Shown here: positions 28,214 to 37,840 of the stretch, piece by piece
How positions within the stretch are numbered: position 1 is the stretch's first letter
Layout of the letters: each line of letters starts with the position of its first letter
NCBI GenBank assembly: GCA_965202915.1
Contig: OZ241847.1
Location: forward strand, 1,240,001 to 1,304,000
Origin: G965202915 sp965202915
GTDB lineage: Bacteria > Pseudomonadota > Gammaproteobacteria > Eutrophobiales > Eutrophobiaceae
Reading direction: 5' to 3'
DNA: 64,000 nucleotides
Program-made: the position numbers and the translations under genes
The notes under the pieces: generated by a model
The model's database searches: none
What the model was told of the DNA's origin: nothing
Seen by the model: the letters and a program-made list of their open reading frames with translations, nothing else

Positions 28214-29974
28214 TCATTTTTTATCGGCCAGCCTGGGCAAAAGCCGCCGGTGCTCGTCGGTAAGTTCGCTGACGCTGTTAATATCCGCCAGTTTCCTGAG
28301 TCTGTGTTTCCTGGTCATGGCCTGCATGCTGTTAATTGCGGCGATAAAGGTCTGCCTGATCTGTTCATCCGCATAAAGGGTTTCGTCTTCACCGCCATAG
28401 GGCGAATTCATCGGGGTTAATTTTTCCAGCAACGCCCCGTATTTTGTCTGGCGCCAGTGTTCGATAATGCCGGCCGCACTGGTGTTCGGATGGGCTGATA
28501 TGAATTGCACGATTTCCCGCAGCAATTTGTGGCCGGCTATTTCTATCTGTTCAAGTTCCGGTTCAATATCCAGGGTTGCAAGCAGGTCGGGTTTGCGTAG
28601 TAAAGAGGAGATCGCGATGCGCATCGGACTGATATTGGCGGGTCCGGTACTGGTCGATCCGGGCGGCGCAGCGGCTTTGTTATTGCGTTGATAATGTGAC
28701 TCAATTTGCCCGGCCTCCAGGTCGGTGAGCGATGATATCTTGTTAGTCAACATTTGTTTTAAGCCGCTTTGCGGCATGTCCCGTAAACAGCCGGCCGCAC
28801 GCTGCATCATTTTGTCCTTGTCTTCGCGTACCGCGGGAGAAAGGTCCCGTTGTATGAAGGATAATAAATACTCGGACAACGGGGTCAATTGTTCCCGGCC
28901 GCCAAATTGTTCCGGCCCACGTCGGCGGATATAGTCATCCGGATCATCGCCTTGCGGGATAAACCGGAAAAAGATCTGGCGACCCTCGTGCAATAATGGC
29001 AAGGCCAGTTGCATCGCCTTATGGGCGGCTTTTTTGCCGGCGACGTCGCCATCGAAACAAAAAATAAGGGTGCCGGATACGCGGAATGCTGTTTCAACGT
29101 GCTCTTTGGTTGTCGCGGTGCCCAGGGTGGCGACGACGTTGGGGAGCCCGCACTGCGCCAGTGCGATCACGTCCATATAACCTTCAACGATATACACGCT
29201 ATCGGCGTCTTTTATCGCCTTCCTGGCTTGATACAGCCCATATAACTCCCGGCCTTTGTGGAAAATCGGGGTGGCTGGGGTGTTCAGGTATTTTGGTGTG
29301 CCATCACCCAGGACCCGCCCGCCCAATCCGATCGCCCGACCGCGTGGGTCGCGAATCGGAAAGATGATACGGTCGCGGAAATAATCGTAAAAGCCGCCGC
29401 GATTACTTTTTGCTATCACACCAATCGTTGACAGTGCTTGCAGGTCTGCGGCGGAACCGCCCAATGCCTTGGTGATATGCTCCCATCCCGGCCTGGCGTA
29501 ACCGAGTTGATACTCGGTAATGATTTCTTTGCTGATCCCTCGTTTTGTTAAGTAGGCCGCGGCCTTGTCCGTTTGTTTTTGATCACCCAGATTGTTGTGA
29601 TAAATACTGATCACTCTATCCATAAGCTCATATAATTGCGTGTATCGGGCGGCGGATTGGCCGCCCCGGCGGGCTTCCACCGGTATTTCAAGGTTGGCCT
29701 TATTGGCCAGTTCCTCAACCGCGTCTCGAAATTCGAGATGCAGATAATCCATCAAAAAACCGATGGCCGTGCCGTGTGCACCGCACCCAAAACAGTGGTA
29801 GAACTGTTTTTCCTGGCTGACCGAAAAAGAAGGGGTTTTTTCATCATGGAAAGGGCAAAGTGCGCGATAGTCTCGCCCGGCTTGTTTAAGCGGAACATGC
29901 GCATCGATGATATCAACTATATTGACACGTGCGATGAGATCATCGATAAAGTGCTGAGGAATGAGACCGGTCAT
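28214..29974 (-). CDS. dnaG: DNA primase DnaG
   Basis: Synthesises RNA primers at the replication fork. The N-terminal zinc ribbon has CPFHDEKTPSFSVSQEKQF with YHCFGCGAHG (CHCC). The TOPRIM core follows (DSVYIVEGYMDVIALAQCG and LIFCFDGDVAGKKAA, with the catalytic acidic residues), then a C-terminal helicase-binding region. Length (586) matches E. coli (581). It follows yqeY at a distance of about 170 bases. rpoD, usually next, is not present downstream; the decayed exporter is there instead. Confidence 0.97.
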   Translation of the reverse strand: MTGLIPQHFIDDLIARVNIVDIIDAHVPLKQAGRDYRALCPFHDEKTPSFSVSQEKQFYHCFGCGAHGTAIGFLMDYLHLEFRDAVEELANKANLEIPVEARRGGQSAARYTQLYELMDRVISIYHNNLGDQKQTDKAAAYLTKRGISKEIITEYQLGYARPGWEHITKALGGSAADLQALSTIGVIAKSNRGGFYDYFRDRIIFPIRDPRGRAIGLGGRVLGDGTPKYLNTPATPIFHKGRELYGLYQARKAIKDADSVYIVEGYMDVIALAQCGLPNVVATLGTATTKEHVETAFRVSGTLIFCFDGDVAGKKAAHKAMQLALPLLHEGRQIFFRFIPQGDDPDDYIRRRGPEQFGGREQLTPLSEYLLSFIQRDLSPAVREDKDKMMQRAAGCLRDMPQSGLKQMLTNKISSLTDLEAGQIESHYQRNNKAAAPPGSTSTGPANISPMRIAISSLLRKPDLLATLDIEPELEQIEIAGHKLLREIVQFISAHPNTSAAGIIEHWRQTKYGALLEKLTPMNSPYGGEDETLYADEQIRQTFIAAINSMQAMTRKHRLRKLADINSVSELTDEHRRLLPRLADKK

Positions 29975-30085
29975 GGCTGATCAAATTAGCACTATAAAAT
30001 GCTACAGTAAATCAGATTAAGCGGGATTATCGTCGTCTGCAGGGATCAGGGTCTGATAATTTGCGCAGGATCACGCGGGGCGGGG

Positions 30086-30102
30086 AAAAGACCGGCCGTC
30101 TT
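30086..30102 (-). terminator. Weak hairpin plus U-run after yqeY
   Basis: The minus strand reads AAGAC-GGCCG-GTCTT followed by two further T residues, a five-pair stem with a five-base loop. It lies between yqeY and dnaG and could attenuate readthrough. The stem is short, so this is tentative. Confidence 0.3.
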
Positions 30103-30145
30103 GCCGCACGAACCGCGCCCGACGCGATACGCCGAGACCCGCGGA

Positions 30146-30595
30146 TCAGCCCGATAAACGTTGTTTTACCCTCGCGCTGACTTTGCCCATATCGGCCCGA
30201 CCCTGAATTTCCGCTCTCAATAGCCCCATGACCCTGCCCATATCCCTGATCGATTGCGCACCGGATTTATCGAGCACCGCCGCTATAACCTCATCCAGCT
30301 CCGGCTCGGTCAGTGGAACCGGTAAGAATGCCCGGATAATGTCGAGTTCAAATTTTTCCCTGGCAACCAGATCATCACGGCCGCCCTTTTCAAACTGTGC
30401 AATTGAATCCCGGCGTTGTGCGGCCATCTTGTCGAGTATCGCGAGCACCTGGGGATCATCAAGATCAGTCCGATCATCCACTTCTTTTTGCTTGATTGCG
30501 GCCTGGATGAGTCTCAATGCGGCCAGTCGTTGTTTTTCTCCGGCACGCATCGCCGCTTTGACGTCATCCGTGATCCTGGTCTTGAGATCAGCCAT
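30146..30595 (-). CDS. yqeY: GatB/YqeY domain protein
   Basis: This 149-residue protein is the stand-alone YqeY (GatB tail-like) family: RITDDVKAAMRAGEKQRLAALRLI at the start, VLAILDKMAAQRRDSIAQFEKGGRDDL in the middle, and GRVMGLLRAEIQGRADMGKV at the end. The GatB tail contacts tRNA; the free protein is of unknown function. Its position between rpsU and dnaG is conserved across Gammaproteobacteria. Confidence 0.93.
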   Translation of the reverse strand: MADLKTRITDDVKAAMRAGEKQRLAALRLIQAAIKQKEVDDRTDLDDPQVLAILDKMAAQRRDSIAQFEKGGRDDLVAREKFELDIIRAFLPVPLTEPELDEVIAAVLDKSGAQSIRDMGRVMGLLRAEIQGRADMGKVSARVKQRLSG

Positions 30596-30598
30596 GAT

Positions 30599-30789
30599 TT
30601 AAGGGATTAGCAGCGCATTGGCTCTGCGCAGCACGTTCATGTATTCCATATCATCAATATCATTGTCAGTGGTGGCCGGGTCACTCAGTATCGCCTCCCG
30701 CAAAACCCGGCTGTTGACAAGGCCGGACTGGTACGAGCCAAACCCAGAACCAACAGACAGGCGATGACGCGCAACGCCGGATTTATCAT
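30599..30789 (-). pseudogene. Small secreted-protein ORF, apparently frameshifted
   Basis: From ATG 30789, the minus strand encodes INPALRVIACLLVLGLA, a signal-peptide-like segment, but that frame stops at 30685. The overlapping +1 frame continues as SYQSGLVNSRVLREAILSD then TTDNDIDDMEYMNVLRRANA and stops at 30599, just 3 bases before the yqeY ATG. Joined, they would make a secreted peptide of about 62 residues. A single-base indel near the runs of G and T around 30730-30740 would explain this. I do not recognise the family. It may instead be a sequencing error in an intact gene. Confidence 0.4.
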
Positions 30790-30814
30790 GGCTATTGAAC
30801 GATCAGACCGACCA

Positions 30815-31030
30815 TCAATAGGGACGGTGACGCCGCAGGGTATTTCTGGATGCCTGTTTCTGGGAACGCTTAACCGCCGCGGCGGCTTTGCGCTTGCGCA
30901 CCTGGGTGGGCTTTTCATGGTATTCGCGTTTGAGGGCTTCGGCTATGGTACCGGCTTTTTCGCAGGTGCGCTTGAAACGGCGCATGGCGATATCAAATGG
31001 TTCGTTGTCTCTTACTTTTACTGATGGCAT
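30815..31030 (-). CDS. rpsU: 30S ribosomal protein S21
   Basis: A 71-residue basic protein beginning PSVKVRDNEPFDIAMRRFKR, typical of bS21, with the lysine/arginine-rich C-terminus (KRKAAAAVKRSQKQASRN). It sits at the head of the rpsU-yqeY-dnaG macromolecular synthesis region and is divergent from tsaD, as in E. coli. Confidence 0.98.
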   Translation of the reverse strand: MPSVKVRDNEPFDIAMRRFKRTCEKAGTIAEALKREYHEKPTQVRKRKAAAAVKRSQKQASRNTLRRHRPY

Positions 31031-31059
31031 AAATTATTAATAGTCCCTGAAATTGGTTT

Positions 31060-31088
31060 ATTATAGCGGGATGCTTATTGTATTGCCA
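31060..31088 (-). promoter_or_regulatory. rpsU promoter
   Basis: On the minus strand, a consensus TATAAT lies at 31060-31065 with a weak TGGCAA at 31083-31088 and a 17-base spacer. The predicted 5' leader is about 20-25 bases. Confidence 0.55.
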
Positions 31089-31144
31089 GGGAATAAAATT
31101 GCAATGAATATTAATGCGGTTTATCGCCGATGATCGACAGAGCC

Positions 31145-32161
31145 ATGCGCATCCTGGGGATAGAAACCTCCTGCGATGAGACCGGTATTGCGATATATGA
31201 CGAGGAACGGGGGATCATTGCGGATGCCGTCCGCAGTCAAATAGACGTTCATCAACAATATGGGGGGATAGTGCCGGAATTGGCCGCACGCGATCATATT
31301 CGGGCCACCTTGCCACTGATTCGCCAAGTAATGAGCGAGGCGAGCACCGGGGCCGATGGGCTCAGCGGCGTCGCCTATACCGCCGGGCCCGGCTTGATCG
31401 GGGCCTTGCTGGTCGGCGCGGCAATCGGCCGCAGTCTGGCATTTGCCTGGGATTTGCCGGCCCTGGCCGTGCATCACATGGAGGCGCATTTGCTGGCGCC
31501 AATGCTGGAGACCGATAAACCGGATTATCCTTTTTTGGCGTTGTTGGTTTCAGGCGGCCACACCTTACTGGTCGAGGTCAGTGAATATGGCCACTATCGG
31601 GTATTGGGTGAATCGGTGGATGACGCCGCCGGTGAGGCCTTTGACAAAACCGCCCGCTTGCTCGGTTTGCCTTATCCGGGCGGACCGGAAATTTCAGCCC
31701 TGGCGGAAAAAGGCCATCCCGGAAGGTTCCGGTTTCCAAGGCCAATGACCGACCGTCCCGGCCTTGATTTCAGCTTCAGCGGCTTAAAGACTTTTGCATT
31801 GAATACCGTTAATTCAGAGGATGATTCCGAGCAGACCAGGGCCGATATTGCCCATGCCTTCGTTGCCGCGGTGGTCGATACGCTGGTGATCAAAAGTAAG
31901 CGGGCGATAGTGCAGACCGGCGTTAAACGCCTGGTGGTCGCGGGCGGCGTCGGCGCGAATAAACAACTGAGGGCGTCTTTATTGCAGTTGGCGGAAGAGA
32001 CGCAGACACGGGTTTATTTCCCCCGGCCGGAATTTTGCACCGATAATGGCGCGATGATCGCCTATTCCGGCTACCTCCAGTTGAAAGCGGGCAAGACCGA
32101 TGGGTTAATGTTTAAGGCCCGCCCTCGTTGGTCCATCGATGAGATTGTCTCGGCCGGGTGA
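31145..32161 (+). CDS. tsaD: tRNA N6-adenosine threonylcarbamoyltransferase TsaD
   Basis: Transfers threonylcarbamoyl to A37 of ANN-decoding tRNAs. I start at ATG 31145 because the family begins MRILGIETSCDETG; ATG 31130 adds five residues. The metal-binding motif is VHHMEAHLLAP (HxxxH), with SGGHTLL and the late PEFCTDNGAMIAY segment. Length is 338 residues. It converges with plsY 7 bases away and is divergent from rpsU. Confidence 0.97.
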   Translation: MRILGIETSCDETGIAIYDEERGIIADAVRSQIDVHQQYGGIVPELAARDHIRATLPLIRQVMSEASTGADGLSGVAYTAGPGLIGALLVGAAIGRSLAFAWDLPALAVHHMEAHLLAPMLETDKPDYPFLALLVSGGHTLLVEVSEYGHYRVLGESVDDAAGEAFDKTARLLGLPYPGGPEISALAEKGHPGRFRFPRPMTDRPGLDFSFSGLKTFALNTVNSEDDSEQTRADIAHAFVAAVVDTLVIKSKRAIVQTGVKRLVVAGGVGANKQLRASLLQLAEETQTRVYFPRPEFCTDNGAMIAYSGYLQLKAGKTDGLMFKARPRWSIDEIVSAG

Positions 32162-32168
32162 ACCGAAT

Positions 32169-32765
32169 CTATTGATCTTTTTGTCCGATTTTGTCTTCTT
32201 TGCCGCCGATCAGGTTTTTGATGTTACTGCGGTGGCGCCATATTAAAATGATGCAGCTCAGGCTGATCAGATAGAGATAGATTCGGTCGGATAACAACTG
32301 GCTGGTATATAACGGGGTCATGACTGCGGCCAATAACGCGGCCAATGATGAGTAGCGGAACAGCAACGCGGTCACCAGCCAGGTGCCTATGAACGCCAGT
32401 CCCAGCATCCAATCAGTTGCAGTAAGCACGCCGATCAGGGTGGCAACGCCTTTGCCGCCGCGAAACCGGGTAAAAACCGGAAATATATGACCTGCAAACG
32501 CGGCAAATCCGGTCAGGGCAATAATCATATCGGCTGAGTTGATCAGCCGTGCGAGTAAGACCGGCAGTACGCCTTTCAATACGTCGCCGATCAGCGTCAA
32601 CAACGCCGCAGACTTACCATATAAGCGTAAGACGTTGGTCGCGCCCTGGTTGCCGGAGCCGGCCCGGCGCGGATCACCCAGACCCATCACCCTGCAAACG
32701 ATGATCGCGGAGCTAATCGAGCCCAGTAAATAGGCCAGCAGAATGATTGAGGTATTGATCAACAA
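32169..32765 (-). CDS. plsY: Glycerol-3-phosphate acyltransferase PlsY
   Basis: An integral membrane acyl-phosphate:glycerol-3-phosphate acyltransferase that starts phospholipid synthesis. It shows GSISSAIIVCRVMGLGDPRR, GSGNQGATNVLR and TRFRGGKGVATLIGVL, the three family motifs, within five membrane spans. Length (198) is normal. The tsaD-plsY neighbourhood is conserved. The folB gene, often also adjacent, is not seen; 32766-32962 holds nothing I can support. Confidence 0.95.
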   Translation of the reverse strand: MLINTSIILLAYLLGSISSAIIVCRVMGLGDPRRAGSGNQGATNVLRLYGKSAALLTLIGDVLKGVLPVLLARLINSADMIIALTGFAAFAGHIFPVFTRFRGGKGVATLIGVLTATDWMLGLAFIGTWLVTALLFRYSSLAALLAAVMTPLYTSQLLSDRIYLYLISLSCIILIWRHRSNIKNLIGGKEDKIGQKDQ

Positions 32766-32962
32766 ATGACTATCGAGGTCTTATCCGCCTCCCGGACACG
32801 GGAAATTGAACCGCGGCGCGAGACCGGATTGACGGTCGGATTGAAGGTTGGTTATGACTGTTTGAGCTTGGGCGGTCACCAACACCGGTCGATCTGCAAC
32901 AGGCCTCAAGTTTGTCTATGCCCGCCGGGGTGAAGGACGCACCATATTGTCCCAATAACATG

Positions 32963-33628
32963 CTATTCTTCCGCACTCAATCGGCTCACCTGCAGGATCA
33001 CGCCAAACATCGGATGATCGAAATAATGCAGTTCGTTCAACTTGATCCTACGGGTTTGCTGCAAGCGAACGTGGCTTATTTGATGATTAAACCGCTGATC
33101 ATCAGCGTCGTCCGCCGGGGGCGACGGCAAAAAGTCATTGGGATAATACGCAAGATCGACATTAACGTTCAGAAAATGGGCGATTCTTAGTTTGATAAAG
33201 CCGTCGAGTATCGGTGGCGACAACTCTGGTTCGGATTGTTCGCTCCCTATGCCCGCCGCATTAACGCTATCATCTCTAAGCCTTACAATTCGCACCGGCC
33301 TTGCTTTGCCACCGGCTGCCGTCGATTGTTCCCAAGCAAGGTGCATCAACGGCCGGTAGTTCTTCGATAGTTTCAGGTTCTGATAGACGCCTTGCAAACG
33401 ATATTTGGCTTTTGGCAAGGCCCGGTACGGCAGCCGATCATCGGATTCGACGCCCTCGGTGATCAGTTCAATAGTGTTTTTTTGGTCCGGCAAGCCCGGT
33501 TTGCTTCGCCAGATTTCGCCGCCGGCATCAGCGAATATACGATCAAAAATGACGGCTTCAATTTGATACCAGGCCGCATGCGCGGGTCGTGCCAGAAAAA
33601 TAATTACAAATATAATAAATGTTTTCAT
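32963..33628 (-). CDS. csiV: CsiV family peptidoglycan-associated periplasmic protein
   Basis: ATG 33628 gives a clear signal peptide (KTFIIFVIIFLARPAHA) followed by AWYQIEAVIFDRI, the usual start of the mature CsiV domain; the frame is open further back into mfd. The 222-residue protein ends with KLNELHYFDHPMFGVILQVSRL, also characteristic. CsiV in Vibrio binds peptidoglycan and supports the cell wall. It lies 7 bases after mfd in the same direction, the usual arrangement. Confidence 0.87.
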   Translation of the reverse strand: MKTFIIFVIIFLARPAHAAWYQIEAVIFDRIFADAGGEIWRSKPGLPDQKNTIELITEGVESDDRLPYRALPKAKYRLQGVYQNLKLSKNYRPLMHLAWEQSTAAGGKARPVRIVRLRDDSVNAAGIGSEQSEPELSPPILDGFIKLRIAHFLNVNVDLAYYPNDFLPSPPADDADDQRFNHQISHVRLQQTRRIKLNELHYFDHPMFGVILQVSRLSAEE

Positions 33629-33635
33629 TGCCGCG

Positions 33636-36600
33636 TTAAGCCACCGCTTTAAGCTCGATCTCATCCAGTAGATTGGCCAGTGCGGCAAAGCGCGCGTCCG
33701 CATCAGGCAAATCCAGCGATATCCGCAATTTATTCCGGCCATCCAATCTATAGTGTTGCGATTGTGACTGGATAAGATGGACGATTTTGCCCGGGTCTAT
33801 ATTGGTTTCAGATGCAAACAGCATCTGGCCGCCCGTGGTACCCAGATCCACTTTCTTTACCCCCAGCGGATTGGCCTTGAGTTTTAATTCAGTCATGCGA
33901 AACAGGTTTTTAATCGGCTCCGGCAATAACCCAAAGCGGTCGATCATTTCTTCCTGCAATTCCCGTAGTTGTTGTTTATCTTCGGCACTGGCAATGCGTT
34001 TATACATGATCAAACGGGTATGCACGTCCGGCAAAAAGTCTTCCGGGATCAATGAGGGAATATGTAAATCGATTTCAGCGCCGTGGTCCAGGGGTCTGTC
34101 CAGCCTGGGCTGGCGTCCGGCCTTTAATGCCCGCACCGCCCTGTTGAGCAAATCCATGTACATGCCAAAACCGATTTCCTGTATGTGGCCGCTTTGTTCC
34201 TCTCCCAGGATTGCACCGGCGCCGCGTATTTCCAGATCATGCGCGGCCAGGGTAAAACCTATGCCCAGTTCCTCCAATGATCCTATCGCTTCCAGGCGTT
34301 TCACCGCGTCCGCGGTCATGATTTTTCTCGGCGGCACCACCAGGTAGGCATAGGCCCGATGATGCGAGCGTCCGACTCTGCCGCGTAATTGATATAGCTG
34401 CGCCAAACCGAATTTGTCGGCGCGGTTAATAATGATGGTGTTTGCGGACGGGACGTCAATACCGGTTTCAATGATCGTGGTGCAAACCAGCACGTTAAAT
34501 CTGCAATGATAAAAATCAAGCATGATCGACTCAAGCTGTCGTTCCGGCATTTGCCCGTGGGCGATACGCACTTTTGCCTCCGGTAATAATGTTTCAAGCT
34601 GTTTCGCCATTTTATCGATGGTTTTTACTTCATTATGCAAAAAGAAAACCTGGCCGCCGCGTTTAATCTCCCGCAACAAGGCTTCTTGAAGCAGCATATC
34701 GTCCCATTCACAAACAAAGGTCTTGACCGCCAATCTGCGCGCCGGCGGCGTTGTGATCACTGATAATTCACGCAGGTCCGACAAGGCCATATTCAAAGTG
34801 CGCGGTATCGGCGTTGCGGTCAACGTCAGCACGTTCACCGTTGACCGTAATGATTTAAATTTTTCCTTCTGCCGCACCCCAAAACGATGTTCTTCATCGA
34901 TAATGATCAAGCCCAATCTGGCAAACTTGATATCACTCTGCAACAATTTATGGGTGCCGATAACGACGTCCACTTGACCCTCCGCGAGTCCGTTGACGGT
35001 TTCCTGTTGTTGTTTTTTGCTCCGAAAGCGCGATAGCAATTCCACGCGCACCGGCCAATCCGCGAAGCGATCGGTAAAATTCCGGTAATGCTGCTCCACC
35101 AGCAACGTGGTCGGTGCCAATAATGCGACTTGTTTGCCGTTATTTACCGCCATAAATGCGGCCCTCAGTGCCACCTCCGTCTTGCCGAAACCGGCGTCTC
35201 CACAGATCAAACGATCCATCGCTTTGTCCTGGCGCATATCTTCCAGCATGGCCACTATCGCGTCATATTGATCCGGGGTTTCTTCAAACGGAAAACTTTG
35301 GATAAACGCCTGATAGGCGTCTTCATCCAGATCGAATTTTTGCCCCGGCCGGGCCGCCCTTCTTGACGCCAATTCCAGTAATTCCGCGGCAACGTCACAC
35401 ACTTTTTCCGCCGCCAGCCGGCGGGCTTTTTGCCATTGCCCGCCGCCCAATTTATGCAATGGCGCATGCTCCGGATCAACGCCGGTAAAACGGCTGATCA
35501 AACCGAGTGCCGCGACCGGCACGTACAGTTTATCTCCTTCAGCGTATTCCAACGTGATATATTCGGCGGGAATGCCGCCGGCTTCCAGGGTAACCAGGCC
35601 GAGGTAACGGCCCACGCCATATTGTTCATGTACGACCGGCGCACCAACGGTTAACTCGGTTAAATTTCTAAGCACCGCTTCGGTATCCTGTGGGCGCCGC
35701 CTGCGCAAACGGCGTTGCATGGCCTGCCGGCCAAATAACTGGGATTCGCTAATGATCGCCAGATGCGGCCGGTCAATGATCGCACCCTGCTCCAGCGGTG
35801 CGACGGAAATGGCCAGGCGCGCGTCACCGGATAAAAATTGTTCCCAGTTGTCGACTTGCCGCGGCAATAATCGATGCCGGGAAAAGAGTTCAAGCAGGGT
35901 CTCTCTACGCCCAAGGCCTTCGGCAACGACCAATACGCGGCCATCAAATTGCTCGATGAAATTCTTGAATATCCCCAGGGGATCAGAGGCGTGCGCGTCT
36001 ATTGGCAACTGCGGCGGCGGGGAGCTGGAATATTCCAGGGAGTTTCTTTTGGGTTGATTCAATGACACGATCTCAATCCGGTGAAGCGCTTTTAAACGAC
36101 TGTTTAAAGCAGGCGTATCCAAAAACAGTTCTGTTGGTGGCAACAGTGGCCGTTCAATATTACCCCGGCCCTTCTGATAACGGCTTTCAACCTCGGCCCG
36201 GAAACCATCGGCCGCGTCTCTTGCGCCCTCATCCATCACGATAACCGTTGATTCAGGCAAATAGTCAAATAATGAGCTGGTCTCCCGGTAGAACAACGGC
36301 AGATAATATTCAATGCCCGCCGGGGCCAGAGACTGACTGACGTCGCGATAGATTGGACATTGATTGGGGTTGCCTTCAAAATGCCGCCGCCAGCCGGCGC
36401 GAAAGCGTGCAATGCCGTCGTCATCCAATGCAATTTCGCGCGCGGGCAACACCTGGACTGAGGGTGTTTTTCCCAGGGAACGTTGATTTTCAGGATCGAA
36501 CGTTCTGATACTATCAATCTGATCATCGAACAAATCGATGCGGTAAGGTTGTTTTGAACCCATTGGAAAAACGTCAATCAACGATCCCCGGATCGCCAGG

Positions 36601-37103
36601 TCGCCGTGTTCCATGACTTGACTGACTATCCGATATCCCCGCCGAGTCATATTATTTCTAAATTGTTGTATTTCAATATTATCACCGACGTTGACAAAAA
36701 TACTGTGTTGCATCAGGTAATCGCGGGGTAATAAGCGATACATTGCGGTCGAGACTGAGACAACCAGGATGCCGGTTTGCATGGTGGAGAATTTGAACAG
36801 GCTGTGCAACCGTTCGGAAATAATGTCCTGGTAGGGTGAAAACATATCATAGGGCAGTGTTTCCCAATCGGGAAAGGAAAATACCGGCAACGCCTCGCCG
36901 GGTGCATAAAACCTCAGTTGCGCGATCATTTGAGTCGCGCTCAGCGAGTCTTTGGTAATGACCAGCAGGGGTTGACCGGCCTGTTTTGCCGCGACACTGA
37001 TGGCCAATGCCTTGCTGCTGCCATGGAGTCTCGACCAGTAGGCCGTTTGCCCCGTCTTTTGCAGCTCAGGGTGTAACGGGCTCAGCCTTGGACAACTGGA
37101 CAT
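33636..37103 (-). CDS. mfd: Transcription-repair coupling factor Mfd
   Basis: An 1155-residue ATP-dependent translocase that dislodges stalled RNA polymerase and recruits UvrA. The N-terminal UvrB-like region has SFPDWETLPYDMFSPYQDII. The RNA-polymerase-interacting domain is near residue 490-560 (VGAPVVHEQYGVGRYLGL). The motor has Walker A GDAGFGKTEVALRAAF, DEEH box IIDEEHRFGV and TATPIPRTLNMAL, followed by the TRG motif region and C-terminal domain. Length matches E. coli (1148). Confidence 0.97.
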   Translation of the reverse strand: MSSCPRLSPLHPELQKTGQTAYWSRLHGSSKALAISVAAKQAGQPLLVITKDSLSATQMIAQLRFYAPGEALPVFSFPDWETLPYDMFSPYQDIISERLHSLFKFSTMQTGILVVSVSTAMYRLLPRDYLMQHSIFVNVGDNIEIQQFRNNMTRRGYRIVSQVMEHGDLAIRGSLIDVFPMGSKQPYRIDLFDDQIDSIRTFDPENQRSLGKTPSVQVLPAREIALDDDGIARFRAGWRRHFEGNPNQCPIYRDVSQSLAPAGIEYYLPLFYRETSSLFDYLPESTVIVMDEGARDAADGFRAEVESRYQKGRGNIERPLLPPTELFLDTPALNSRLKALHRIEIVSLNQPKRNSLEYSSSPPPQLPIDAHASDPLGIFKNFIEQFDGRVLVVAEGLGRRETLLELFSRHRLLPRQVDNWEQFLSGDARLAISVAPLEQGAIIDRPHLAIISESQLFGRQAMQRRLRRRRPQDTEAVLRNLTELTVGAPVVHEQYGVGRYLGLVTLEAGGIPAEYITLEYAEGDKLYVPVAALGLISRFTGVDPEHAPLHKLGGGQWQKARRLAAEKVCDVAAELLELASRRAARPGQKFDLDEDAYQAFIQSFPFEETPDQYDAIVAMLEDMRQDKAMDRLICGDAGFGKTEVALRAAFMAVNNGKQVALLAPTTLLVEQHYRNFTDRFADWPVRVELLSRFRSKKQQQETVNGLAEGQVDVVIGTHKLLQSDIKFARLGLIIIDEEHRFGVRQKEKFKSLRSTVNVLTLTATPIPRTLNMALSDLRELSVITTPPARRLAVKTFVCEWDDMLLQEALLREIKRGGQVFFLHNEVKTIDKMAKQLETLLPEAKVRIAHGQMPERQLESIMLDFYHCRFNVLVCTTIIETGIDVPSANTIIINRADKFGLAQLYQLRGRVGRSHHRAYAYLVVPPRKIMTADAVKRLEAIGSLEELGIGFTLAAHDLEIRGAGAILGEEQSGHIQEIGFGMYMDLLNRAVRALKAGRQPRLDRPLDHGAEIDLHIPSLIPEDFLPDVHTRLIMYKRIASAEDKQQLRELQEEMIDRFGLLPEPIKNLFRMTELKLKANPLGVKKVDLGTTGGQMLFASETNIDPGKIVHLIQSQSQHYRLDGRNKLRISLDLPDADARFAALANLLDEIELKAVA

Positions 37104-37141
37104 AGTGACCGCACACCTATCCCAACCGCGAGCGATGCCGG

Positions 37142-37840
37142 TTAGATATCGGAGATTTCATTGCTTATCGAGAGTAATGCCGCCATCGGATCATCTGCCC
37201 GCGTGATCGGTCTGCCTATTACCAGATAATGACTGCCCGCGTTTATTGCCGCCGCGGGCGTCATGATCCGCCGTTGGTCGTCGTTGTGGGAACCGGCGGG
37301 TCTGATCCCCGGCGTCACCAGACAAAAAGTTTTGCCTCTTTCATTACTTAAACGCCTCGCCTCCAGGGCCGAACAAACAACGCCATCCAGGCCGCACTCT
37401 TGTGTCAACGCCGCCAGTCGGCTGACCTGATCATCGGGGGTGGCATCGATGCCAACGTCGGTTAAATCATCTTGTCGCAAACTGGTCAGTACCGTCACCG
37501 CCACCAATAACGTTGGATTGGACCGTTTAGCCACCGCCTCGGCGGCGGCCAGCATCATTCTTTTTCCCCCCAGCGCGTGCACATTGATCATCCATACACC
37601 CAATTCCGCCACAATGGAACAGGCCATCGCAACGGTATTGGGTATATCATGAAATTTTAAATCCAGAAAGATATCGTAGCCTTGTTGTTGCAGTTTATCG
37701 ATCAACCCGGGGCCGGCCAGGGTAAAAAGCGCGTTGCCCACTTTCAATCGACAGTATTCTGGATCGAGTTTATCGGCCATTAGCAGCGCGTCATCAGCAC
37801 TGGAAAAATCCAGCGGCACGATGATCTTTGCATCACTCAC
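37142..37840 (-). CDS. pyrF: Orotidine 5'-phosphate decarboxylase PyrF
   Basis: Makes UMP from OMP. The catalytic segment FLDLKFHDIPNTVAMA carries the Asp-Lys-Asp triad, and LVTPGIRPAG and HYLVIGRPIT bind phosphate. The start is GTG 37840, overlapping the lapB stop by 8 bases; TTG 37846 is an alternative, and no ATG is available. The lapA-lapB-pyrF order matches E. coli. Confidence 0.95.
   Translation of the reverse strand: MSDAKIIVPLDFSSADDALLMADKLDPEYCRLKVGNALFTLAGPGLIDKLQQQGYDIFLDLKFHDIPNTVAMACSIVAELGVWMINVHALGGKRMMLAAAEAVAKRSNPTLLVAVTVLTSLRQDDLTDVGIDATPDDQVSRLAALTQECGLDGVVCSALEARRLSNERGKTFCLVTPGIRPAGSHNDDQRRIMTPAAAINAGSHYLVIGRPITRADDPMAALLSISNEISDI

Noticed and set aside
32770..32976. 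68-codon minus-strand ORF after csiV
   Set aside because: It overlaps the end of csiV, lacks a ribosome-binding site and looks non-coding (many Arg, Ser and Pro in low-complexity runs).
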